This document shows positions 16,437 through 25,343 of a stretch of DNA of 64,000 nucleotides, in pieces; positions within the stretch are counted from its first letter, which is position 1, and each line of letters opens with the position of its first letter. The stretch covers positions 106,995 to 170,994 of the forward strand of contig NZ_FNLC01000002.1 in assembly GCF_900104065.1 (NCBI RefSeq). Direction: 5' to 3'. Made by a program: the position numbers and the translations under genes. The DNA is from Natronobacterium texcoconense. GTDB taxonomy: Archaea > Halobacteriota > Halobacteria > Halobacteriales > Natrialbaceae. The notes under the pieces were generated by a model that worked only from the letters and a program-made list of their open reading frames with translations, did no database searches and had not been told where the DNA came from.

Positions 16437-16856
16437 TTACTCGAGCGCGACCACGAGTTCCACTCCGTCTCGACGCCGATAGCTGGCCCCTCGACCTGCG
16501 TCCGTACGAACGACCTCGAAGGCGTCGAACCGGATCACGAGCCGGCCGGGATCGATCGTCGCCCGGAGCATCGGCCCGCGAGTCGTCACGACGACGTACG
16601 GCGGGCCGGCGACAGGTTCTGCCTGCAACTCACAGCCCATCGCGTCGACGGCGTCCTCGAGGACCGCCGGGAGACGCTCGAGGACGCCCGCAGTCTCGAG
16701 CGTCGACCGGAGGTCGGCGACGAGCGCGTCGCGGTTCGTGGTGCGAGCCGTATCCCAGGGTTCGGCCACAGCGTCCGCACAGCGGTCGACGTCGGCGACG
16801 ATCGAACCGTGATTCGTGAGGAGGCGACGGCGCGCCTCCCGTATCGGGTACGACAC
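16437..16856 (-). CDS. Conserved haloarchaeal hypothetical protein
   Basis: A 139-residue protein with a helical N-terminal half (EARRRLLTNHGSIVADVDRCADAVAE, RDALVADLRSTLETAGVLERLPAVLEDAVDAMG) and a beta-rich C-terminal half (PYVVVTTRGPMLRATIDPGRLVIRF). Codon use is typical of the region. The start at MSYPIREARRR is the only clear one. I recognise the pattern as a haloarchaeal protein of unknown function and cannot assign a role. Confidence 0.7.
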   Translation of the reverse strand: MSYPIREARRRLLTNHGSIVADVDRCADAVAEPWDTARTTNRDALVADLRSTLETAGVLERLPAVLEDAVDAMGCELQAEPVAGPPYVVVTTRGPMLRATIDPGRLVIRFDAFEVVRTDAGRGASYRRRDGVELVVALE

Positions 16857-16924
16857 GACCGTCGATGTGCGCGCGAGCTACTACAACTTCCCGGCTATCG
16901 ATCACGGCTGACAGCCGACGGCTA

Positions 16925-18061
16925 TCACTTGCGCTCGAGGACGCCGACCCGGACGTCACCGACGCGCGTCAACACGGTCTGTAGCGTCCGACGCCAGGCC
17001 GGTTCGCGCTGCTGTTCGAGTTCCCGACGCAACCGGTCGTTCTCCGCCTCGAGTTCGTGAGTCCGCCGCTTGAGGTCGTCGACCTGATCCTCGAGACGGT
17101 ACCGGCGGGTTCGCTGGGCCTCGAGGTCGTTTCGTAACTGATCGCGGTCGCGCTCGAGGGTTGCCGCGCGCTCGGCGAGTTGCTCGCGGTCGCGCCGGAC
17201 GTCGTCGACGAAAGGATCGCGGTCGGATTCGGGGATGGCGTCGGTGCCGTGATCGGACGGCTGGTCGTCGCTTCCTGGCTCGAGATAGCCCGTACCGATC
17301 GCGTTGACGACGGCCCCCGACAGCAGAATCAGTCCGCCGAAGTAGAGCCACGTCAGCAGCAGGATGATCCCGCCGAGCACGCCACCTCCCTCGTCGGCGG
17401 CGAAGCCGACGTAGACGCGAAACAGTGACTGGAGCGCCATCCAGCCGACGGCCGCGAGCACGACGCCCGGGATCACCTCGCGTCTGGAGGCACCGACGTC
17501 GGGGAAGTAGTAGTACATCGGGTAGAACGCGAGCGTGAGGACCACCACGAGCAACAGCGACTGGACGAGTCCGAGACCGGGGATATCCGGCAGGAACGCG
17601 AACGCGATCCCCATTCCCGCCGCGACTAGCAGTGCACCACCGATCGCGCCGAACACGATCAGCGCGTCCCGGACCGTGTCGACGAACGACCCCTCTTCTG
17701 CCGTGTCGTAGATCTCCGAGAACGCCTTGTCGAGACCGCGGAAGATCTTCAGCGATCCCCATACGAGGACGACGATCCCGATGACCGTCGATCCTGCGGT
17801 CGCGGGCGAGTCCTCGATCGACTCCTCGACGAACAACTGTCCGCTCTCGGGAAGGGCTCCTTCCGTCGTCTCCGTGACCTGCTGGGCGAACTGCTCGTCG
17901 CCGACGATCGTAACGAAAAAGAACACGAGCACCAGCAGCGGCAACAGCGAGATAAACGCCTGGTATGCGATGCTCGCGGCCATAAACGGCACGTTCTTCT
18001 CCTGAATCCCCTCGACGACGGTCTTTCCGAACGCGAGGCCGTCTCGAACGTCGGTCGACAT
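16925..18061 (-). CDS. YihY/virulence factor BrkB-type membrane protein with coiled-coil tail
   Basis: A 378-residue protein from the ATG 18059-18061. Six membrane helices fit the YihY ('RNase BN-like') family: conserved AASIAYQAFISLLPLLVLVF near the start, KAFSEIYDT in the middle, and LLLTWLYFGGLILLSGAVVNA at the end of the membrane part. From about residue 300 there is a long charged coiled coil (EQLAERAATLERDRDQL, RLEDQVDDLKRRTHELEAEN). The old RNase BN name does not imply nuclease activity. The haloarchaeal coiled-coil extension is its distinctive part. Function unknown. Confidence 0.88.
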   Translation of the reverse strand: MSTDVRDGLAFGKTVVEGIQEKNVPFMAASIAYQAFISLLPLLVLVFFFVTIVGDEQFAQQVTETTEGALPESGQLFVEESIEDSPATAGSTVIGIVVLVWGSLKIFRGLDKAFSEIYDTAEEGSFVDTVRDALIVFGAIGGALLVAAGMGIAFAFLPDIPGLGLVQSLLLVVVLTLAFYPMYYYFPDVGASRREVIPGVVLAAVGWMALQSLFRVYVGFAADEGGGVLGGIILLLTWLYFGGLILLSGAVVNAIGTGYLEPGSDDQPSDHGTDAIPESDRDPFVDDVRRDREQLAERAATLERDRDQLRNDLEAQRTRRYRLEDQVDDLKRRTHELEAENDRLRRELEQQREPAWRRTLQTVLTRVGDVRVGVLERK

Positions 18062-18183
18062 ACGACTAGAAGCGGACCGGACGACGTTATGCCGTCGGCT
18101 TGCAACCACCGTGTTTTGCAGTAGCGGTGGCTGTCACCGTCGGTTTACCATCTCAGGAGTGTCGGGAAACGAGTCGTGGCGGC

Positions 18184-19653
18184 CTAGAGGACAATACTCT
18201 TCTCGCGCATCATCTCGTGGATCGAGGCGTCGAGTCCCTCGCGGCCGATGCCCGAGTCCTTGTTGCCGCCAAAGGGGACGTCACCCAGTCCGTGGGACGG
18301 CGCGCCGTTGATGCGGACCGCGCCGGCGTCGACCAGATCGGCCACACGCATCGCGCGCTTGTAGTCGTTCGTGAAGACGGCGGCGTCGAGTGCCAGATCC
18401 GAGCCGTTGGCGATCTCGACGGCCTCTTCCTCGTCCGAGAAGGTGGTGACGGCGGCGACGGGACCGAACTGTTCTTCGTCGACGATGCGGGCGTCGTGGG
18501 GGACGTTGGCCAGCAGCGTCGGCTCGAAGAACTGGTCCGCGAGGTCGTCCGGAACGCCTTCGGGAGCGCGACGCTCCCCGCCGCGGACGAGTTCGGCGCC
18601 CTTTGCGACGGCGTCGTCGACGAGTTCCTGGACCCAGTCAGCCTGATCCGCGCTGATGAGGGGTCCGACGGTGGTGCCCTCCTCGAAGAGGTCGCCGGGT
18701 TGCCAGGCGTCCATCTCGTCCTCGAGCAGGTCGACGATCTCGTCGTGGACCGACTCGTGGGCGACGACGCGCGAGACGGCCGAACAGCGTTGGCCGGCGT
18801 ACTTGAACGACCCCTTTGCGCAGTTGCCCGCGACGTCCTCGAGGTCGGCGTCGTCGAAGACGATCGCAGGGGCGTTACCGCCCAGTTCCATGTGCAGGTT
18901 GACCATCCCGCTTTCGCGTGCGATGTGTTTCCCGGCGCCCGACGAACCGGTCATCGCGATGGCGTTGACGCGGTCGTCGCCCGCGAGGACGTCACCGATC
19001 TCGCTCGCCTCGCCGGGGACGAAGTTGAACGCGCCGTCCGGGATGCCGTCGACCTCGCTGATGACGTCTGCGAGGATCGCCGCGGAAATCGGCGTCTTGC
19101 TCGCGGGTTTGAGCAGGACGCTGTTGCCCGCTGCGAGTGCAGGCGCAACCTGTAGTGCTGTCGTGGCCAGCGGATAGTTGTACGGCGTGATACAGAGCAC
19201 GGCGCCGATCGGCTCGTGCTTGACGATGGCCTGCCAGCCCTCGTGACCGTCGGTCGAGCCCTCGCGGAACTCGCCTTTACTGACGATGTTGCGGGCTTCC
19301 TCCGCCGCGCGGTCGAACCGTTCGGCGGCCGATTCGACCTCACCACGGCCCGACGAGATCGGCTTGCCGGCTTCCCGGACGATCACTTCCGCGAGTTCCT
19401 CGCTGCGCTCGCGCAGCCCCTCGGCGATCGCTTCACACCACTTCGCGCGCTCGACGACGGTCGTCTGCCGGAGTTCGGGCTTTCGCGCGTGGGCCGCCTC
19501 GAGTGCCGTGCGCGCCTCGGCCGGTCCTGCAGCGTCGATCCGCGCGAACGAGCCACCGTCTGCGAGATCCGAGACCGTGATCGCGTCGTCGGTCTCGAGC
19601 CACTCGCCGTCTACGTATATCCGCTCTCGCCGCTGTGCAACTCTGGTTTCCAT
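18184..19653 (-). CDS. Aldehyde dehydrogenase (NAD(P)-dependent)
   Basis: A 489-residue ALDH-superfamily enzyme with all core residues: Asn159 in TPYNYP, Glu256 in HMELGGNAP and catalytic Cys290 in YAGQRCSAV. The NAD-binding TGSSGAGKHIA motif is present. The overall pattern is close to the GAPN/lactaldehyde dehydrogenase group rather than betaine-aldehyde enzymes, but the substrate is unknown. It is transcribed divergently from dpsA across a 201-bp AT-rich gap. Confidence 0.9.
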   Translation of the reverse strand: METRVAQRRERIYVDGEWLETDDAITVSDLADGGSFARIDAAGPAEARTALEAAHARKPELRQTTVVERAKWCEAIAEGLRERSEELAEVIVREAGKPISSGRGEVESAAERFDRAAEEARNIVSKGEFREGSTDGHEGWQAIVKHEPIGAVLCITPYNYPLATTALQVAPALAAGNSVLLKPASKTPISAAILADVISEVDGIPDGAFNFVPGEASEIGDVLAGDDRVNAIAMTGSSGAGKHIARESGMVNLHMELGGNAPAIVFDDADLEDVAGNCAKGSFKYAGQRCSAVSRVVAHESVHDEIVDLLEDEMDAWQPGDLFEEGTTVGPLISADQADWVQELVDDAVAKGAELVRGGERRAPEGVPDDLADQFFEPTLLANVPHDARIVDEEQFGPVAAVTTFSDEEEAVEIANGSDLALDAAVFTNDYKRAMRVADLVDAGAVRINGAPSHGLGDVPFGGNKDSGIGREGLDASIHEMMREKSIVL

Positions 19654-19854
19654 ATCTAGCTGTTGAACGTCTACACTGAAAATATTTACTCACGGTCGAA
19701 AAAACCCCCATGGCTCCTGAGTGTATCGATGGAGAAGCTGTTTGGAGAACAAAAACAAGATGCCTGGTATACAGACTAATTATTTACTAAGACAGAAAAA
19801 TTATTTCTCGACGGGAAATCTTTAAGAGTCTCGCGAGTGTACCGTTGAATTGCC

Positions 19855-20400
19855 ATGAGTACACAGAAGACCGTCCGTCAGTCGGCCGACGCCGTCGAGG
19901 AGAACGAGCTTCGCCTCGATCAGGAGAAAGCCGAGCAGATCGTCGACGCGCTGAACACGGAACTGGCGAACTCGTACGTCCTGTACCACCAGCTCAAGAA
20001 ACACCACTGGGTCGTCGAGGGTGCCGAGTTCCTCCCGCTGCACGAGTTCCTCGAGGAGGCCTACGAACACGTCGAGGAAGGCGCAGACATCATCGCCGAG
20101 CGCGCCCAGGCACTCGGCGGCGTCCCCGTCTCCGGCCCGACGAACCAGGAGCGACGCGCCACCGTCGAATTCGAGGGCGAGGACGTCTACGACGTCCGGA
20201 CGATGTTCCAGAACGACCTCGAAATGTACGGCGACATCATCGAGTCGATGCGCGGCAGCATCGAACTCGCCGACAACCTCGGCGACTATGCCACCGCCGA
20301 GATCCTGCGCGAGATTCTCGTCACGCTCGAGGAGGACGCCCACCACTTCGAACACTACCTCGAGGACGATACGCTGGTGCTCGAGGAAGCGACGAAGTGA
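19855..20400 (+). CDS. dpsA: DpsA ferritin-like DNA protection/iron storage protein
   Basis: A 181-residue Dps-family four-helix protein of the haloarchaeal DpsA type. Ferroxidase-centre residues are seen in LKKHHWVVEGAEFLPLHEFLEE (His and acidic ligands, ~48-68) and the EEGADIIAERAQALGG helix. It stores iron in a dodecameric cage and limits hydrogen-peroxide damage. The start at MSTQKTVRQSADAVEE is preceded by AT-rich promoter sequence (aaatctttaag about 25-35 bases upstream). It has its own promoter, divergent from the aldehyde dehydrogenase. Confidence 0.95.
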   Translation: MSTQKTVRQSADAVEENELRLDQEKAEQIVDALNTELANSYVLYHQLKKHHWVVEGAEFLPLHEFLEEAYEHVEEGADIIAERAQALGGVPVSGPTNQERRATVEFEGEDVYDVRTMFQNDLEMYGDIIESMRGSIELADNLGDYATAEILREILVTLEEDAHHFEHYLEDDTLVLEEATK

Positions 20401-20448
20401 GGAGTCGCGCGCGGTCGACGATCGGTAGGTCCCCCGAACGCCTTTTTG

Positions 20449-20838
20449 TTACCGACGGCTGTAGATCACGCCCGCGAAAAGTCCGATAGCGACGAGTCCG
20501 AACAGCGGCCGGAGCGGATCGACGTAGGTCGCCAGCCACGACGTGCTGAAAAGCGCCACCAGAACGGCGTTGCAGTGTGGACAGGCGACGGCGAGAAAAC
20601 CACTGGCCGTGGCACCGTAGGCACAGCCGTCGCCGTCGCAGTCGACACTCGCGCGCTGGACGACGTAGGCACCCGCCAGAGCACCCGTGAGCGCGAGAAA
20701 GAGGTAATCGAGCGTCGAGCGAGGAACCATCCGCTCGAAGATCGGTGTCGGAAGCAGGCCCGTCACGATCCCGGTAAACAGGACGAATCCGGCCGCGACG
20801 AGCCCGCCTTTCAGGAGCGCGTCTCGAGGCGGTTGCAT
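20449..20838 (-). CDS. Four-helix membrane protein with CPHC motif
   Basis: A 129-residue protein with about four hydrophobic segments (GGLVAAGFVLFTGIVTGLL, LFLALTGALAGAYVV, FLAVACPHCNAVLVALFS, LFGLVAIGLFAGVIYS). The third segment holds CPHC, a redox- or metal-type Cys pair, and a CDGDGC pair lies in the preceding loop. Conserved in haloarchaea as a hypothetical protein as far as I can tell. A thiol or metal function is a guess from the Cys pairs only. Confidence 0.75.
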   Translation of the reverse strand: MQPPRDALLKGGLVAAGFVLFTGIVTGLLPTPIFERMVPRSTLDYLFLALTGALAGAYVVQRASVDCDGDGCAYGATASGFLAVACPHCNAVLVALFSTSWLATYVDPLRPLFGLVAIGLFAGVIYSRR

Positions 20839-20905
20839 AGGAGACTGCTCAGTGCTCGGGAGACAAACCGGTCGCGGATCGGTCCCGTCGGCGGAGACGG
20901 CTGTC

Positions 20906-21070
20906 CTACCGTTCGACCTCGACGGTCAGATCGGTCGCGATCCAGCCGTCTTTGTTGTCGCGTTCGGTAAAGACGACGTTTCCGGGGCGGGTCTCGTGGC
21001 TGGTCACGACCGCCGAGGGCTCCTCGAGTTCGTCGGCATCGGAATCCTGCCTGCGGGCGGGTACGTCCAT
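20906..21070 (-). CDS. Small conserved protein (54 residues) behind a metal-regulator palindrome
   Basis: The ATG at 21068-21070 opens a 54-residue protein (MDVPARRQDSDADELEEPSA, then SHETRPGNVVFTERDN and KDGWIATDLTVEVER, stop at 20906-20908). The C-terminal GNVVFTE...DGWIATD pattern recurs in short haloarchaeal proteins of unknown function. A TTAGGC-GA-GCCTAA palindrome ends ten bases upstream of the start, and an AT-rich TATA-like stretch is just beyond it, so the gene is probably controlled by an iron/manganese regulator of the DtxR type. Confidence 0.7.
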   Translation of the reverse strand: MDVPARRQDSDADELEEPSAVVTSHETRPGNVVFTERDNKDGWIATDLTVEVER

Positions 21071-21079
21071 CACGATGAG

Positions 21080-21093
21080 TTAGGCGAGCCTAA
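21080..21093. promoter_or_regulatory. TTAGGC palindrome, candidate DtxR/Idr-type operator
   Basis: TTAGGCGAGCCTAA has perfect 6-bp arms (TTAGGC/GCCTAA) and a 2-bp spacer. It lies between a TATA-like stretch (CCTTTTAGATTTAGG on the minus strand) and the ATG at 21070, a typical position for repression at the transcription start. It resembles the palindromes bound by haloarchaeal DtxR-family metalloregulators (SirR/Idr). It is the only such site I saw in the window. Confidence 0.65.
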
Positions 21094-21232
21094 ATCTAAA
21101 AGGGTTTTGGTTGGCCTGAGACGCTGGGAGACGTAAACTGGAGTGAGACTCTGGGCCGCTGTCGTTTTCGAGACCGACATCGTGTGAACTGTGTGGTTCA
21201 CTTTCAAACTCCTCGAGACCGTATACGCGCGT

Positions 21233-21769
21233 ATGGAGTTCGACGTGATCCAGGGAGACATCGCCGAACAGCCCGCCGAGGCGCTCGTCAACGCCGCCGG
21301 AACGAGCCTCCGGATGGGATCGGGTGTCGCCGGCGCGCTCAGACGGGCCGCGGGCGAGGAGATCAACGAGGAAGCGATGGAAAACGGGCCAGTGGACCTG
21401 GGCGAGGTCGCCGTCACCGACGCCTACGACCTGGATGCCGACCACGTCATCCACGCGGCCGCGATGCCTCACTACGGCGACGGCGAGGCGACCGAAGAGA
21501 GCATCCGCGACGCAACCCGGAACGCGCTCGAGAAGGCCGACGAACTCGGCTGCGAGTCGCTCGTTCTGCCGGCGCTCGGCTGTGGCGTCGCCGGCTTCGA
21601 CCTCACGAAGGGCGCCGAGATCATCGGCGAGGAGATCGAGACGTACGAACCGGAGACGCTCGAGGAGGTTCGGTTCGTCGCCTACAGCGACGAGGAGTAC
21701 GACGCGGTGCGGTCGGCTACGGGGAAAACCGAGGAGACGGAGATGGACGAAACCGAGGCCGACCGCTGA
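21233..21769 (+). CDS. Macro domain protein (ADP-ribose binding)
   Basis: A 178-residue single macro domain from the ATG at 21233 (MEFDVIQGDIAEQPAEALVNAA). The ADP-ribose site is seen in VNAAGTSLRMGSGVAGALRRAAG and in the second phosphate loop LPALGCGVAGFDL. Macro domains bind or hydrolyse ADP-ribose derivatives such as O-acetyl-ADP-ribose or ADP-ribosyl-protein. The C-terminal tail is acidic (ETEMDETEADR). It converges on purM with no gap. No linked ADP-ribosyltransferase is seen. Confidence 0.92.
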   Translation: MEFDVIQGDIAEQPAEALVNAAGTSLRMGSGVAGALRRAAGEEINEEAMENGPVDLGEVAVTDAYDLDADHVIHAAAMPHYGDGEATEESIRDATRNALEKADELGCESLVLPALGCGVAGFDLTKGAEIIGEEIETYEPETLEEVRFVAYSDEEYDAVRSATGKTEETEMDETEADR

Positions 21770-22759
21770 TCAGGACAGCGAGAGGCCGCGAATCTCGACC
21801 GACGCCCCGTCTTCGACGCGACCGACGACCTTCCCGTCGGTCGCCGCGACGAGGTCCTCGGCCCGATCCTCGGGAACGGCGACGACGAACCCGGTTCCCA
21901 TGTTGAACGTCCGGTGCATCTCCTCGTCCGTCACGTTCCCTTCGTCCTGGACGAACTCGAAGATCGGCTGGGCCGGGAACGGATCGTCGACGACGTACTC
22001 GTACTCGCCCATCCGCAGGAGGTTCGTCCAGCCGCCGCCGGTGACGTGGGCCGCCGCCCGGACGTCGTGTTCGTGCATCGGCTCGAGCAGGTCCGTGTAG
22101 ATCCGGGTCGGTCGCAGCAGTTCCTCGCCGATCGTCCGCTCGTCGTCGTACGGGAACGGGTCGGTGTACTCGTGGTCGCGCGTGACGGCCTCGCGAGCCA
22201 GCGTCAGCCCGTTGGAGTGGATGCCGTTCGAGGCGAAGCCGACGAGAACGTCGCCGACCTCTGCCTCGCCCTCGAGTACGTCGTCTTTCTTCGCCAGTCC
22301 CGCACAGGTCCCCGCGAGGTCGAACCCTTTCACGACCTCGGGCATGACCGCAGTCTCGCCGCCGAGCATCGTCAGGTCGGCCTCCTCGAGTCCGACCGCG
22401 AGTCCCTCGCCGACCTGATTCGTGATCTCCTCGTCGGGTTCGTCGATCGCGAGGTAGTCGACGAAGGCGACGGGTTCGACGCCCGCGGCCACGAGGTCGT
22501 TGACGTTCATCGCGATGCAGTCGATGCCGATCGTCGAGAAGTCCTCGATTGCCTCGGCGACGAGCAGTTTCGTGCCGACGCCGTCGGTCGCAAGCGCCAG
22601 GTAGCGGTCGCCGATATCGATCAGACCGGCGTACTCGGTCGTGAGGTCGCTGCCGAAGGCCTCGAGCAGGGCCGCGGTCGCGTCCTCGCTGGCCTCGATG
22701 TCGACGCCCGTCTCGGCGTACGTGAGCCGTTCGTCGCCGTCGTCCGCTGAATCGGTCAT
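21770..22759 (-). CDS. purM: Phosphoribosylformylglycinamidine cyclo-ligase
   Basis: A 329-residue protein from ATG 22757-22759 (MTDSADDGDERLTYAETGVD). AIR synthetase: ATP-dependent ring closure of FGAM to aminoimidazole ribonucleotide, the fifth step of purine synthesis. Signature parts are visible: YAETGVDIEAS, LATDGVGTKLLVAE, GIDCIAMNVNDLVAAG, LTMLGGETAVMP, GFASNGIHSNGLTLAR and HVTGGGWTNLLRM. Stand-alone, with its stop directly abutting the macro-domain gene. Confidence 0.95.
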   Translation of the reverse strand: MTDSADDGDERLTYAETGVDIEASEDATAALLEAFGSDLTTEYAGLIDIGDRYLALATDGVGTKLLVAEAIEDFSTIGIDCIAMNVNDLVAAGVEPVAFVDYLAIDEPDEEITNQVGEGLAVGLEEADLTMLGGETAVMPEVVKGFDLAGTCAGLAKKDDVLEGEAEVGDVLVGFASNGIHSNGLTLAREAVTRDHEYTDPFPYDDERTIGEELLRPTRIYTDLLEPMHEHDVRAAAHVTGGGWTNLLRMGEYEYVVDDPFPAQPIFEFVQDEGNVTDEEMHRTFNMGTGFVVAVPEDRAEDLVAATDGKVVGRVEDGASVEIRGLSLS

Positions 22760-22826
22760 GTTCGAACGACCGCGTGGGTCGAGCAAAAGGCCACCGGTCC
22801 CGCTCAGCCGGGTCAACGGACCGGCG

Positions 22827-23483
22827 CTACCAGAATCCAAACCGGAAGAGGAAGCCGGCCAGTAGAACCAAACTCAGCCCAAACACAGCCGCAAAAACTG
22901 GCTTGCTCCACTCGAGGACGCTTTTACCGTCCAACGGTCCAAACGGGATCATGTTGAACGCTGCGAGGAAGAGGTTGATCAGGACGCCCATGTGTCCGAT
23001 CAGGCCGAGGTACCAGGCCAACTCTGTCTGACCGCGGAACAGGATCAAAAGCGGGAAGAAAAGCAACGCGAGCAGGAGATTCGTTACGGGACCTGCAAGC
23101 GCGATGTGACCGTTTTCCTCGAGCGTGATCCGTCCACGATGGTAGACGGCCCCCGGTGCAGCGAAAAGAAATCCGATCAGTGCGCTCATGATCGCCAGGA
23201 ACAGCATCTGGTAGTCTGCCCGGAATTCGGCGATCTGGCCGTACTCGATCGCGACGACCTTGTGTGCGAGTTCGTGCAGGAGGAACGCGACCCCGACAGT
23301 TACGAAACTCAGGACGACCCTCGTGAGGAAGTAACCGACGGTGACCCATTCGGCGCGGTGGATCGGTGCGAGCAACAGTGCAAAGGCGACGCTCAGAACA
23401 ATCCAGGCGATCGCGAGGTCGAACAGTTCCTTGTCGCTGAACGTGAGTTCGGGCTCGGAACGGCGACTGTTACGGACGCTCAC
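22827..23483 (-). CDS. Site-2 protease family (M50) membrane metalloprotease
   Basis: A 218-residue membrane protein. The first zinc motif HELAH is in AFLLHELAHKVVAIEYG, and the second metal site GPLDG is in MIPFGPLDGKSVLEW. About six membrane segments are seen. The start is the GTG at 23481-23483, which overlaps the stop of the TraB-family gene (GTGA), so the two are coupled. M50 enzymes cut within membrane helices, often to release regulators. The substrate is unknown; the coupled TraB-family protein is an obvious functional partner. Confidence 0.88.
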   Translation of the reverse strand: MSVRNSRRSEPELTFSDKELFDLAIAWIVLSVAFALLLAPIHRAEWVTVGYFLTRVVLSFVTVGVAFLLHELAHKVVAIEYGQIAEFRADYQMLFLAIMSALIGFLFAAPGAVYHRGRITLEENGHIALAGPVTNLLLALLFFPLLILFRGQTELAWYLGLIGHMGVLINLFLAAFNMIPFGPLDGKSVLEWSKPVFAAVFGLSLVLLAGFLFRFGFW

Positions 23484-25252
23484 GTGATCATCCCTCGGAT
23501 TAGCTCGAGGCTGTTCCGTGCGCCCTGGAGCAGTTCGTTCATCAGGGCGTCGACGCCGCCGATTTCGCCGCCGAACCACGGTAGGACGACGATCGGGAAC
23601 AGCAAGGTTGCAATCAGGCTCCCGATGTTGGTCAGGGCGACGATCATGATCAGTCGAAAGAGAGGGACGTTGAACATCTCTCCGAGGGCTTCGCCGATCG
23701 GACGACTGGTGTCGTCGACAATCTCGTTCAACGTCTGGATGTCACGGACGTTGACCGGCCGGTGTCTGAGTTCGACGTAGCCGGCGAACCAGCCTGGTGC
23801 GAGCATCGGGTTGATGCTCGTGAGCCAGGCGACCAGTCCACCGACGCCGGCGCTGGTCCAGCGAGCGCCCGCGAGCCGTGCGAGTGTAAACGCGAAGATT
23901 CCGTTGAACAGGAACCACGCCAGGAAGATCTGCAACAGGAACGTGTTCTGGACGCCAGCCATGAGCAACAGGAAGAAAAAGCCGAAGAAGCCGATCATGA
24001 CCAGGTACCCAAAGATCTTCATCGGCGAAAACCGGCGACTCGAGGCCGTCCCGGTCAGCGACTCCATCGGCGGCAGCTCCGAAGGATTCTCGAGATAGCG
24101 TTCGATGCCTGCCCGGTGGCCGGCGCCGACGACGGCGAGGACGTCGTACCCCTCCTGGCGGAGCACGTGGAGTTTGTGCGCGATGTAGGCGTCGCGTTCG
24201 TCGATCAGTGCGTTCGCTCCGCGCGGGCTGAACCGGCGGAACTCCTCCATCATTGCGGCGACGACGTCGCCGTCGGTCATCTCCTCGATGTCGATCTCGT
24301 CGACGTCTTCGACGTCGCCGCCGAGCGTCTCGAGGACGATGCCGAGGGCACCGCCGATCACGACACCGATACCGAGCCCTGCGAGGATACCGATCGTCCC
24401 ACGGATCGCGTAGATGCCGGCGCTCTCGAAGTTCGTCGCCGACAGCGGTCCGACGAAGGTCTCGGTCGTGACGAGCGCGAGACAGCCGACGATGCCGATG
24501 ACGGCGCCAGCGAGCAGTCGTATCTGGAAGCCGTCGATCGTGCTATCGTCGCCGGCGGATTCGAGAGAGGGGAGAAAGAGCAACCCGAGTAACACGCCGC
24601 CGATCGCACCGACGCCGAGAGCGCCGACGTACTGCAGCGTCGTCGGATCGGTGGTCCCGAACAGAAGCACTTCGCCGTAACCGAGCAGCGGTGCGACGAA
24701 CGCAGTGACGACGAGACCGACGAACATTCCGAGGACGGCACCGAACGTGAGGCCGATCGTCCGGGGATCGGTGATACCCAGCGCCAGTCCACCGACCATC
24801 TTCAGCTTCTCCGTGAAGGAGAGGCGGCTCCAGAATCGCTGGATCGTCACCTGAATGTCGCGGTCGACCAGCGCGACGCCGCTACCGTTTCGTTCGGCGG
24901 CCTCGAGCGCCGCCTGCATGTCGGCGCCGGGTTCGACGTCGAACTGGTCGCCGAGTCGCGACTGGACGTACGACAGCATCCAGTAGGCCAGAAACTGGAA
25001 CACGGTGTTGCCCGACAACAGGTCCTTGGCCTCGAGGTCGTCGGGCGTGCCGCCTTGCATCTGGCGGTATCGGCCTTCGTCGAGTTCTACTGCGACCACG
25101 TCGGGTCGTTTCTCGTCGACCGTCTCGTGGACTTCGTCGACGCTCGCTTGCGAGACGTGTGCGGTCCCGAGGACGTCGACGGAACCGGAGCCGTCGCCCG
25201 ACTCGGGGGGTTCGGGCGGCTCCGGCACGTCGGCGTCACCTCCATCGCTCAT
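23480..25252 (-). CDS. TraB/GumN-family membrane protein
   Basis: A 590-residue protein from ATG 25250-25252. The N-terminal TraB domain shows VDVLGTAHVSQASVDEV and DVVAVELDEGRYRQM, with LSGNTVFQFLAYWML and later VLAVVGAGHRAGIERYL (the HGxxH-like end of the family). A multi-helix membrane part with about ten segments follows to the end (IFGYLVMIGFFGFFFLLLM and others). The family relates to bacterial pheromone-shutdown protein TraB and is thought to be protease-like; archaeal function is unknown. It overlaps the M50 protease gene downstream by four bases. Confidence 0.87.
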   Translation of the reverse strand: MSDGGDADVPEPPEPPESGDGSGSVDVLGTAHVSQASVDEVHETVDEKRPDVVAVELDEGRYRQMQGGTPDDLEAKDLLSGNTVFQFLAYWMLSYVQSRLGDQFDVEPGADMQAALEAAERNGSGVALVDRDIQVTIQRFWSRLSFTEKLKMVGGLALGITDPRTIGLTFGAVLGMFVGLVVTAFVAPLLGYGEVLLFGTTDPTTLQYVGALGVGAIGGVLLGLLFLPSLESAGDDSTIDGFQIRLLAGAVIGIVGCLALVTTETFVGPLSATNFESAGIYAIRGTIGILAGLGIGVVIGGALGIVLETLGGDVEDVDEIDIEEMTDGDVVAAMMEEFRRFSPRGANALIDERDAYIAHKLHVLRQEGYDVLAVVGAGHRAGIERYLENPSELPPMESLTGTASSRRFSPMKIFGYLVMIGFFGFFFLLLMAGVQNTFLLQIFLAWFLFNGIFAFTLARLAGARWTSAGVGGLVAWLTSINPMLAPGWFAGYVELRHRPVNVRDIQTLNEIVDDTSRPIGEALGEMFNVPLFRLIMIVALTNIGSLIATLLFPIVVLPWFGGEIGGVDALMNELLQGARNSLELIRGMIT

Positions 25253-25343
25253 TAGTGGTTCAATAAGGCCGCGACTTTTACCAGTATCGAAGCGACCGAT
25301 CGATAGTGAAAGAGTCAATGTCGTCCTGGCTGAACGTCGAGCA

